From contig OZ025248.1 in the NCBI GenBank assembly GCA_964019135.1, positions 12,655,574 to 12,719,573 of the forward strand: a DNA stretch of 64,000 bases. The letters run 5' to 3'. Under the pieces are notes generated by a model. The model made no database searches. It had not been told where the DNA came from and was given only the letters and a program-made list of their open reading frames with translations. This document shows, piece after piece, positions 35,701 through 47,700 of this stretch. The position numbers and the translations under genes were made by a program. Every line of letters begins with the position of its first letter. Positions within the stretch are counted from its first letter, which is position 1. The DNA is from Arenicola marina (Eukaryota; Annelida; Polychaeta; Arenicolidae).

Positions 35701-38700
35701 TCTAGCCATTGATGACTGTATCATGTCCTAGCCATTGATGGCCGTATCATGTTCTAGCCATTGATGACCGTATCATGTCCTAGCCATTGATGACCGTATC
35801 ATGTCCTAGCCATTGATGACCGTATCATGTTCTAGCCATTGATGACTGTATCATGTCCTAGCCATTGATGGCCGTATCATGTCCTAGCCATTGATGACCG
35901 TATCATGTCCTAGCCATTGATGACCGTATCATGTCCTAGCCATTGATGACCGTATCATGTCCTAGCCATTGATGACCGTATCATGTTCTAGCCATTGATG
36001 ACTGTATCATGTCCTAGCCATTGATGACTGTATCATGTCCTAGCCATTGATGACTGTATCATGTCCTAGCTATTGATGACCGTATCATGTTCTAGCCATT
36101 GATGACTGTATCATGTCCTAGCCATTGATGACTGTATCATGTCCTAGCCATTGATGACCGTATCATGTCCTAGCCATTGATGACCGTATCATGTCCTAGC
36201 CATTGATGACTGTATCATGTCCTAGCTATTGATGACTATCATGTCCTAGCCATTGATGGTCATATGCGGACACGCCATTGATAACCATTGGTCCTCGGTT
36301 GTTTGCAGACCTGTACACCGTGCTGATGACGGCCTGTGCCTGCAGTCGGGGGACAGACTCGGCCGTGGAGCAGACCGTTCTCCTACTGCTCGACCACAAG
36401 GCCGAGATCAATGCCTTCGACAGGTCGGTCACGTGGTCATCTGAAAGCAAATCTACCTTTCAACGAAAATTGCTAATCCAGCGAAACACTGCTGTATGGA
36501 AATTCTTCAACTTATGTGCATGCTGTCGTGTTTTTGAAGGGACAGACTCTGTGGCATTGTGCAGTGATGGGCCTTGCTGTGTTCCTTGATTAACACTAGA
36601 GTGTCCGTGCGCATACCGTTGACTTGAAGTCACCGCGATGAGGCGTCTGAAGTAAAGTTTCGTCTTACAAGTAATGTTTCTGTTTAAAGAGCATAGTGTA
36701 ACATTAATATGAAGAAGGAAACTCCCAGTAACTCCCCGTGACCGACTGCACGCACGACTACACACTTCATGTCGTGTTCTTTCATGTTATGTCAGACATC
36801 ACATGAGTCCGTTGTTGTATGCGGCCAGAGAGGGAAGGGTGTCCGCGGTCAAGTGCCTAGCTGATCGGGGTGCCAACTTGGACAAACAAGACACCAACGG
36901 GTACACGGTGCGTGATACTGTAGCTGCATACATGTACTTATATCTGCATAAGTATATTGAAATTATCTTGATTTCTGCGTGTGTGTCAGCAATATTTATT
37001 CACCGCTATTATCTTGAATTTAAACGACGACATGGTCTTTCATTACTTACGAACGATTTTACTCGTACTCGTGATGATCGATTACGCAACCAATGTAATT
37101 TTATAAGCAATGTAATCGATGGCAACAGATGTGGTCGAATGCTTAATTGATCGATTACTTAATTGATGTAATACTCAATAACCAACGTAACCGATTACAT
37201 AACTACGGCGATCGAAACACATCGACTTTTATAAATTACATCATCGTGTAATCGATTAAACAGCGTTACATTCGTGCTGTAGAATGGTCTTACATTGCGT
37301 ATTTGACTGTTCTGCGTCTGCTGTTCATTTCCCGCTTTACGATATCGTGTTTTGTGAAGTTCTTGATGATTTTATATACAGCTTCGTATCGATGTAATGA
37401 TGGTGACAATAAAAACATGCTTGCGGAATGAGGGGAGAGTAATTTGGTCGTTCTTCCATGTAAGGGCGAACCATTGTCTTAGCATAGCTCACGTATTACT
37501 CACGCCTAACCTTTGCTACAATAATGATTTCGTGGGTTCTAACATGGAAGGTAAAAAAGTCCGATTGTCCGATTCTGAAATAGATATATAGATAATAAAA
37601 AACTATATGTGCGAGATTGTCCACTGTGTTTACGCGGTTGATCACCTTTGCTTGCAGGCTTTGATATACGCTGCGATTCGCGGTCACATACTAGTGGTAC
37701 GCGCTCTGGTGGAGGCTGGCGCCGACCAAACCAGAAAGAGCTGCGACGGCTCCAGAGCGGTCGACTGGGCCGCTATTAACGGCTTCACACAGGTGAGTCA
37801 AGGTGGCTGGACCCTAGCCATTGACGGGTGTCTTCTGAATACCCCAGCCAAGGTTGGGGGTCTTATGAAGGCCCAAGCCAAGGTCGGAGGTCTTGTGAAG
37901 GGCCCAGCCAAAGCCCAGCCTAGGTTGGGGTATTATGAAGTTTGGCTGTCTTATTATGAAGGAAGCAAGACCCGTTATAAATGTGAGCATACTGCAGCCT
38001 GTTGTCTGTCGCCCTAAGAAACGCTGAATAGACACCTTATTTAATTAAATGTAATGAATTAATTTTCGCAGAGTTTTCTGTGCAATGTACTATTCAGTTT
38101 TGTTTCAGGGTTATATTGTTTGTCACTTTCAATACATACCAAAGGCCTCATATACTGCATTGCTTGGCTCTATAAATACCTGCCCCTCTCTAAAGGTGAT
38201 GAGTGGGTTGCGTGTAAACATTAGCACCATCACGTTACACCAAGTCATGTGTCACTCAGATAGAGAGCCTCCTTAAAGACCCGAAGGCGGTGGCGATGAA
38301 TGGTGTCCCTGTTGGGCAGACCGCTGCAGACGACACTTTGGCCGAATCACAGCAGAACACGCAGCGGGATTCGCAGACTTCCGCCCCCAAACCGTGAGTT
38401 GTTTCAGTAGATGTCAGTCACGGACATAAAGAGTCGTGTGCGCAATGATGTTGACAAATCCCTGCTGAAAGATTTGAAAGATTTCGGCGTTGTGTAGATA
38501 GACACGTTGCCGTGTTGTAAGGGTTCCTTTATGTATATGGCATGGTTTCTTTGCTGAGATACTGTTGCGTAAGAAGGACACTGTTCAAAGACCCTTTTAT
38601 ATATAGGGCATCGTTTCTTCCTTGAGATAGTATTGCGTAAGAAGGACGTTGTTAAAAGACTTTTTTTATATTTTGGGCATCGTTTCTTTGGTGAGATAGC

Positions 38701-41700
38701 ATTGCGTAAAAAGGACGCTGTTCAAAGACCCTTTCATGTATTGGGCGTCAGTTCTTTGCTGAGATACTGTTGCGTAAGAGAGACGCTGTTCCCAGACTGT
38801 TAATGGTGTATGCGCCACCCTTATTATGACTTAAATATTTATTTATTACAGAAGCATTGTACAGTATGGAGACTTGGAGCTCTTTCTCTCAGGGTTGGAT
38901 TTGTCACATCTCGTGACGGTCTTCTACGAGCACCAAATCGCTTTCAAGGACGTCTTACGCTTGACTGACACCGACCTCCAACAGGTTACCGTCTGCATGT
39001 TCTCCTCGACCCTGTGGCTAATGTTAGCACACCCAAACTTATCTTCCTTGTGCAAGTTAGGCATATAGTAAAGCTCACTATTCTATGTTACGAAAGGTTG
39101 ATATTTTAAACGGTTATTTGGAGTGATAAATATAATGATTCCAATATGTTTGCTGCGTAACTCTGCCTGTCTTGTAGTAGCTGAGGTATAATGGTCTTGG
39201 TCTTGTTTCAAGTTTAAGCTACCATTGTACAGAGATATTTAATTGTGTCGCTTATGTTACAATCTTGAATGTGTTTCAGTTGGGAGTCTCCCAGCTTGGC
39301 GCTCGGAAGAAGATTCTCGACAGCATCCGTGATATACACAAGAAGGACTGGGAGACGAACTCCATAATAGCTCCGCAGTACAATAAGCAAATTCGGTGCG
39401 TGCGTATCAAAAATATAAAGCTGGTCAGCTTCCGTTTGTATATTGGCTATTTCTCGAAGATATATTGGACATGTATTCTTAGCTTGTTGTGACTTACATA
39501 CGTATCTGGAGTTTAAACGCAGAATTTTTAAGACTTCCACAAAAAAGATCTTCTTGCTTTTCAGGGGGCGATGTTTTCATTAAAGTTACACGTAACGACT
39601 TGACCCTTGTGTGTGGATTTAGAAAACAAGACTTCCAAAATGTCTACTTTCTCCACTCCTTCCCACACCTACCCTCCCCCTGGGGCTTCACAATGACGAA
39701 CCGTTGTCTCCATAATGCTCGCTCACGTATTAGTCAGGCGGTGCGATTGACAATAGTCCATGTCCTGTGTCCAAACATGGAAAATGAACCGCCCAAATCA
39801 TGAGCAAATTTAATGCCTTGTTATAACAATTTTATATATATAGAGAGATAGAGATTTGACTTTATGCATCACGAACCTCGATATAAAAAGTTCTTATGTC
39901 TTATGCATATCCTATTGTTTTCTCCTTAGTTGCAATGAAGCCGTTGCGATGGTAACCAACGTGAAAAAACACGCCTCTTACATCGCAAGTACAGTCGGAT
40001 ACATATCGGATCAAATTAAAGCAGATCGCAAGATTCTGGTCAATGCCCAGGTGAGCAGCGTTAGGTAGCCATGATGGGTAAACCATGGATTTTTTTAATT
40101 TGTTTTTATAGACATTTCTCGGAAACGCCTTCCTACACCCTCGGTACACATTCGGTACGCCCTCGGTACCCATTCGGTACGCCCTCGGTACACATTCGGT
40201 ACACCCTTGGTTTCAGACCGGCGCTGGCGCCGAGGAGCTGGTCATTCAGACAGAGGAGACGCTGACCAACGTCCGCTTCCTGTACGAAGAGTTAACCTCT
40301 TTGCGCAGACACCTCGGCCAGGTTAGTGGCACTGCCTCCTGTCTGCCTGGTCCTCTGTTTGTGAGCCAGTGCGGGGCGTAGTGGGGAGGGGGGGGGGTGG
40401 GGCCAGTAGCGCTGGAGACGGAGCGGTAGGGGGACGGGGCCAGTAGCCGTGGAGACGGAGCGGTGGGGTGACGGGGCCAGTAGCCGTGGAGACGGAGCGG
40501 TGGGGGGACGGAGCCAGTAGCCCTGGAGACGGAGCGGTGGGGTGACGGGGCCAGTAGCCGTGGAGACGGAGCGGTGGGGGGACGGAGCCAGTAGCCCTGG
40601 AGACGGAGCGGTGGGGAGACGGGTCCAGTAGCCGTGGATACAGAGCGGTGGGGGGACGGGGCCAGTAGCCCTGGAGACAGAGCAGTGGGGGGACGGGGCC
40701 AGTAGCCGTGGAGACGGAGCGGTGGGGAGACGGGTCCAGTAGCCGTGGAGACAGAGCGGTGGGGGGACGGGGCGAGTAGCCGTGGAGACGGAGCGGTGGG
40801 GGGACGGGGCCAGTAGCCGTGGAGACGGAGCGGTGGGGGCACGGGGCCAGTAGCCCTGGAGACGGAGCGGTGGGGGGACGGAGGCCAGTAGCCGTGGAGA
40901 CGGAGCGGTGGGGGGACGGGGCCAGTAGCCCTGGAGACGGAGCGGTGGGGGGCGGGGCCAGTAGCCCTGGAGACGGAGCGGTGGGGGGACGGAGCCAGTA
41001 GCCCTGGAGACGGAGCGGTGGGGGGACGGGGCCAGTAGCCCTGGAGACGGAGCGGTGGGGAGACGGGGCCAGTAGCCCTGGAGACGGAGCGGTGGGGGGA
41101 CGGGGCCAGTAGCCCTGGAGACGGAGCGGTGGGGGGACGGAGCCAGTAGCCCTGGAGACGGAGCGGTGGGGGGGACGGGGCCAGTAGCCCTGGAGACGGA
41201 GCGGTGGGGGGACGGCCAGTAGCCCTGGAGACGGAGCGGTTGGGGGACGGGGCCAGTAGCCCTGGAGAGGAGTGGTGGGGAGACGGAGCGGTTGGGGGAC
41301 GGGGCCAGTAGCCCTGGAGAGGAGTGGTGGGGAGACGGGGCCAGTAGCTCTGGAGACGGAGCGGTAGGGGGACGGGGCCAGTAGCTCTGGAGACGGAGCG
41401 GTAGGGGACGGGGCCAGTAGCCCTGGAGACGGAGTGGTGGGGAGACGGGGCCAGTAGCTCTGGAGACGGAGCGGTAGGGGGACGGGGCCAGTAGCTCTGG
41501 AGACGGAGCGGTAGGGGGACGGGGCCAGTAGCCCTGGGGACGGAGCGGTGGGGAGACGGAGCCAGTAGCCCTGGAGACGGAGCGGTGGGGGGACGGGGCC
41601 CGTAGCCCTGGAGACGGAGCGGGGGGGGGGACGGGGCCAGTCGCCGTGGAGACGGTGCGGTGGGGGGACGGAGCCAGTAGCCGTGGAGACGGTGCGGTGT

Positions 41701-44700
41701 GGAGACGGGGCCAGTAGCCGTGGAGACGGAGCGGTGGGGGGACGGGGCCAGTAGCCGTGGAGACGGAGCGGTGGGGGGACGGCCAGTAGCCCTGGATACG
41801 GAGCGGTTGGGGGACGGGGCCAGTAGCCCTGGAGACGGAGTGGTGGGGGGACGGAGCCAGTAGCCCTGGAGACGGAGCGGTGGGGGGACGGGGCCAGTAG
41901 CCCTGGAGACGGAGCGGTGGGGGGACGGGGCCAGTAGCCGTGGAGACGGAGCGGTGGGGAGACGGGGCCAGTAGCCCTGGGTACGGAGCGGTTGGGGGAC
42001 GGGGCCAGTAGCCCTGGAGACGGAGTGGTGGGGAGACGGGGCCAGTAACTCTGGAGACGGAGCGGTAGGGGGACGGGGCCAGTAGCTCTGGAGACGGAGC
42101 GGTGGGGGGACGGCCAGTAGCCCTGGAGACGGAGCGGTTGGGGGACGGGGCCAGTAGCCCTGGAGACGGAGTGGTGGGGAGACGGGGCCAGTAGCTCTGG
42201 AGACGGAGCGGTAGGGGGACGGGGCCAGTAGCTCTGGAGACGGAGCGGTAGGGGGACGGGGCCAGTAACTCTGGAGACGGAGCGGTAGGGGGACGGGGCC
42301 AGTAGCTCTGGAGACGGAGCGGTGGGGGGACGGCCAGTAGCCCTGGAGACGGAGCGGTTGGGGGACGGGGCCAGTAGCCCTGGAGACGGAGTGGTGGGGA
42401 GACGGGGCCAGTAGCTCTGGAGACGGAGCGGTAGGGGGACGGGGCCAGTAGCTCTGGAGACGGAGCGGTAGGGGGACGGGGCCAGTAGCCCTGGAGACGG
42501 AGCGGTTGGGGGACGGGGCCAGTAGCCCTGGAGACGGAGCGGTGGGGGGACGGGGCCAGTAGCCGTGGAGACGGAGCGGTAGGGGGACGGGGCCAGTAGC
42601 CGTGGAGACGGAGCGGTGGGGGGACGGGGCCAGTAGCCCTAGAGACGGAGTGGTGGGGAGACGGGGCCAGTAGCTCTAGAGACGGAGCGGTAGGGGGACG
42701 GCGCCAGTAGCTCTGGAGACGGAGCGGTAGGGGGACGGGGCCAGTAGCCCTGGAGACGGAGCGGTGGGGAGACGGAGCCAGTAGCCCTGGAGACGGAGCG
42801 GTGGGGGGACGGGGCCCGTAGCCCTGGAGACGGAGCGGGGGGGGACGGGGCCAGTCGCCGTGGAGACGGTGCGGTGGGGGGACGGAGCCAGTAGCCGTGG
42901 AGACGGTGCGGTGTGGAGACGGGGCCAGTAGCCGTGGAGACGGAGCGGTGGGGGGACGGGGCCAGTAGCCGTGGAGACGGAGCGGTGGGGGGACGGCCAG
43001 TAGCCCTGGATACGGAGCGGTTGGGGGACGGGGCCAGTAGCCCTGGAGACGGAGTGGTGGGGGGACGGAGCCAGTAGCCCTGGAGACGGAGCGGTGGGGG
43101 GACGGGGCCAGTAGCCCTGGAGACGGAGCGGTGGGGGGACGGGGCCAGTAGCCGTGGAGACGGAGCGGTGGGGAGACGGGGCCAGTAGCCCTGGATACGG
43201 AGCGGTTGGGGGACGGGGCCAGTAGCCCTGGAGACGGAGTGGTGGGGAGACGGGGCCAGTAACTCTGGAGACGGAGCGGTAGGGGGACGGGGCCAGTAGC
43301 TCTGGAGACGGAGCGGTGGGGGGACGGCCAGTAGCCCTGGAGACGGAGCGGTTGGGGGACGGGGCCAGTAGCCCTGGAGAGGAGTGGTGGGGAGACGGGG
43401 CCAGTAGCTCTGGAGACGGAGCGGTAGGGGGACGGGGCCAGTAGCTCTGGAGACGGAGCGGTAGGGGGACGGGGCCAGTAGCCCTGGAGACGGAGCGGTT
43501 GGGGGACGGGGCCAGTAGCCCTGGAGACGGAGCGGTGGGGGGACGGGGCCCGTAGCCCTGGAGACGGAGCGGGGGGGGGACGGGGCCAGTCGCCGTGGAG
43601 ACGGTGCGGTGGGGGGACGGAGCCAGTAGCCGTGGAGACGGTGCGGTGTGGAGACGGGGCCAGTAGCCGTGGAGACGGAGCGGTGGGGGGACGGGGCCAG
43701 TAGCCGTGGAGACAGAGCGGTGGGGGGACGGCCAGTAGCCCTGGATACGGAGCGGTTGGGGGACGGGGCCAGTAGCCCTGGAGACGGAGTGGTGGGGGGA
43801 CGGAGCCAGTAGCCCTGGAGACGGAGCGGTGGGGGGACGGGGCTAGTAGCCCTAGAGACGGAGCGGTGAGGAGACGGGGCCAGTATCCCTGGAGACGGAG
43901 CGGTGAGGGGACGGGGCCAGTAGCCCTGGAGACAGAGCGGTGGGGGGACGGGGCCAATAGCCCTGGAGACGGAGCGGTGGGGGGACGGTGCCAGTAGCCC
44001 TGGAGACGGAGCGGTGGGGGGACGGGGCCAGTAGCCCTGGAGACGGAGCGGGGGGGGGGGGACGGGGCCAGTCGCCGTGCAGACGGTGCGGTGTGGGGAG
44101 GGAGCCAGTAGCCGTGGAGACGGTGCGGTGTGGAGACGGGGCCAGTAGCCGTGGAGACGGAGCGGTGGGGGGACGGGGCCAGTAGCCGTGGAGACGGAGC
44201 GGTGGGGGACGGGGCAAGTAGCCCTGGAGACGGAGCGGTGGGGGGACGGGGCAAGTAGCCCTGGAGACGGAGCGGTGTGGGGACGGAGCCAGTAGCCGTG
44301 GAGACGGTGCGGTGTGGAGACGGGGCCAGTAGCCGTGAAGACGGAGCGGTGGGGGGACGGGGCCAGTAGCCGTGGAGACGGAGCGGTGGGGGGACGGGGC
44401 CAGTAGCCGTGGAGACGGAGCAGTGGGGAACGGAGTCAGTAGCCCTGGAGACGGAGCGGTGTGGGGACGGGGCAAGTAGCCCTGGAGACGGAGCGGTGTG
44501 GCGACGGAGCCAGTAGCCCTGGAGACGGAGTGGTGGGGGGACGGAGCCAGTAGCCCTGGAGACGGAGCGGTGGGGGGACGGGGCTAGTAGCCCTAGAGAC
44601 GGAGCGGTGAGGGGACGGGGCCAGTAGCCCTGGAGACGGAGCGGGGGGGGGGACGGCCAGTAGCCCTGGATACGAAGCGGTTGGGGGACGGGGCCAGTAG

Positions 44701-47700
44701 CCCTGGAGACGGAGTGGTTGGGGGACGGAGCCAGTAGCCCTGGAGACGGAGCGGTGGGGGGACGGGGCTAGTAGCCCTAGAGACGGAGCGGTGAGGGGAC
44801 GGGGTCAGTAGCCCTGGAGACGGAGCGGTGATGGGACGGGGCCAGTAGCCCTGGAGACAGAGCGGTGGGGAGACGGGGCCAGTAGCCCTGGTGACGGAGC
44901 GGTGGGGGGACGGGGCCAGTAGCCCTGGAGACGAAGCGGTGGGGGGACGGGGCCCGTAGCCCTGGAGACAGAGCGGGGGGGGGGGGGACGGGGCCAGTCG
45001 CCGTGGAGACGGTGCGGTGGGGGGACGGAGCCAGTAGCCGTGGAGACGGTGCGGTGTGGAGACGGGGCCAGTAGCCGTGGAGACGGAGCGGTGGGGGAAC
45101 GGGGCCAGTAGCCGTGGAGACGGAGCGGTGGGGGGACGGCCAGTAGCCCTGGATACGGAGCGGTTGGGGGACGGGGCCAGTAGCCCTGGAGACGGAGTGG
45201 TGGGGGGACGGAGCCAGTACCCCTGGAGACGGAGCGGTGGGGGGACGGGGCTAGTAGCCCTAGAGACGGAGCGGTGAGGAGACGGGGCCAGTATCCCTGG
45301 AGACGGAGCGGTGAGGGGACGGGGCCAGTAGCCGTGGAGACGGAGCGGTGGGGGGACGGGGCCAGTAGCCGTGGAGACGGAGCGGTGGGGGGACGGGGCA
45401 AGTAGCCCTGGAGACGGAGCGGTGGGGGGACGGGGCAAGTAGCCCTGGAGACGGAGCGGTGTGGGGAACGGAGTCAGTAGCCCTGGAGACGGAGCGGTGT
45501 GGGGACGGGGCAAGTAGCCCTGGAGACGGAGCGGTGGGGGGACGGAGCCAGTAGCCCTGGAGACGGAGCGGTGGGGGGACGGAGCCAGTATCCCTGGAGA
45601 CGGGGCCAGTAGCCCTGGAGACGAAGCGGTGGGGGGACGGGGTCAGTAGCCCTGGAGACGGAGCGGTGGGGGGACGGGGCCAGTAGCCCTGGAGACGGAG
45701 CGGTGGGGGGACGGAGGCCAGTAGCCGTGGAGACGGAGCGGTGGGGGGACGGAGCCAGTAGCCCTGGAGACGGAGCGGTGGGGGGACGGGGCCAGTAGCC
45801 GTGGAGACGGAGCGGTGGGGGGACAGGGCCAGTAGCCCTGGAGACGGAGCGGTGGGGGGACGGAGGCCAGTAGCCGTGGAGACGGAGCGGTGGGGGGACG
45901 GAGCCAGTAGCCCTGGAGACGGAGCGGTGGGGGGACGGGGCGAGTAGCCGTGGAGACGGAGCGGTGGGGGGACGGAGCCAGTAGCCCTGGAGACGGAGCG
46001 GTGGGGGGACGGAGCCAGTAGCCCTGGAGACGGAGCCAGTAGCCCTGAAGACGGGGCCAGTAGCCCTGGAGACGGAGCGGTGGGGGGACGGGGCCAGTAG
46101 CCGTGGAGACGGAGCGGTGGGGGGACGGAGCCAGTAGCCCTGGAGACGGAGCGGTGGGGGGACGGAGCCAGTAGCCCTGGAGACGGGGCCAGTAGCCCTG
46201 GAGACGGGGCCAGTAGCCCTGGAGACGGAGCGGTGGGGGGACGGGACAAGTAGCCCTGGAGACGGAGCGGTGTGGGGACGGAGCCAGTAGCCGTGGAGAC
46301 GGTGCGGTGTGGAGACGGGGCCAGTAGCCGTGAAGACGGAGCGGTGGGGGGACGGGGCCAGTAGCCGTGGAGACGGAGCGGTGTGGGGACGGGGCAAGTA
46401 GCCCTGGAGACGGAGCGGTGGGGGGACGGGGCCAGTAGCCCTGGAGACGGAGCGGTGGGGGGACGGAGCCAGTAGCCCTGGAGACGGGGCCAGTAGCCCT
46501 GGAGACGGAGCGGTGGGGGGACGGGGCCAGTAGCCCTGGAGACGGAGCGGTGGGGGGACGGAGGCCAGTAGCCGTGGAGACGGAGCGGTGGGGGGAGGGA
46601 GCCAGTAGCCCTGGAGACGGAGCGGTGGGGGGACGGGGCCAGTAGCCGTGGAGACGGAGCGGTGGGGGGACGGGGCCAGTAGCCCTGGAGACGGAGCGGT
46701 GGGGGGACGGAGGCCAGTAGCCGTGGAGACGGAGCGGTGGGGGGACGGAGCCAGTAGCCGTGGAGACGGAGCAGTGGGGGGACGGAGCCAGTAGCCCTGG
46801 AGACGGAGCGGTGGGGGGACGGGGCCAGTAGCCGTGGAGACGGAGCGGTGGGGGGACGGAGCCAGTAGCCGTGGAGACGGAGCAGTGGGGGGACGGAGCC
46901 AGTAGCCCTGGAGACGGAGCGGTGGGGGGACGGAGGCCAGTAGCCGTGGAGACGGAGCGGTGGGGGGACGGAGCCAGTAGCCGTGGAGACGGAGCGGTGG
47001 GGGGACGGAGCCAGTAGCCCTGGAGACGGAGCGGTGGGGGGACGGGGCCAGTAGCCGTGGAGACGGAGCGGTGGGGGGACGGGGCAAGTAGCCCTGGAGA
47101 CGGAGCGGTGGGGGGACGGGACAAGTAGCCCTGAAGACGGAGCGGTGTGGGGACGGAGCCCGTAGCCGTGGAGACGGTGCGGTGTGGAGACGGGGCCAGT
47201 AGCCGTGAAGACGGAGCGGTGGGGGGACGGGGCCAGTAGCCGTGGAGACGGAGCGGTGGGGGGACGGGGCCAGTAGCCGTGGAGACGGAGCGGTGGGGGG
47301 ACGGGGCCAGTAGCCCTGGAGACGGAGCGGTGTGGGGACGGGGCAAGTAGCCCTGGAGACGGAGCGGTGGGGGGACGGGGCCAGTAGCCCTGGAGACGGA
47401 GCGGTGGGGGGACGGAGCCAGTAGCCCTGGAGCCGGGGCCAGTAGCCCTGGAGACGGAGCGGTGGGGGGACGGGGCCAGTAGCCCTGGAGACGGAGCGGT
47501 GGGGGGACGGAGGCCAGTAGCCGTGGAGACGGAGCGGTGGGGGGACGGAGCCAGTAGCCCTGGAGACGGAGCGGTGGGGGGACGGGGCCAGTAGCCGTGG
47601 AGACGGAGCGGTGGGGGGACGGGGCCAGTAGCCCTGGAGACGGAGCGGTGGGGGGACGGGGCCAGTAGCCCTGGAGACGGAGCGGTGGGGGGACGGGGCC

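Noticed and set aside
28228..36262. CRISPR array or bacterial repeat
   Set aside because: Units are contiguous without unique spacers and lie between spliced exons of an animal gene.
40292..44254. 1,320-codon minus-strand open frame, Pro/Ser/Arg-rich, with a similar 1,210-codon frame at 45260-48892
   Set aside because: It follows from a 37-bp repeat unit without stop codons in any minus-strand frame and lies inside ASZ1 intron 11. No start context, domain or splice structure supports a gene.
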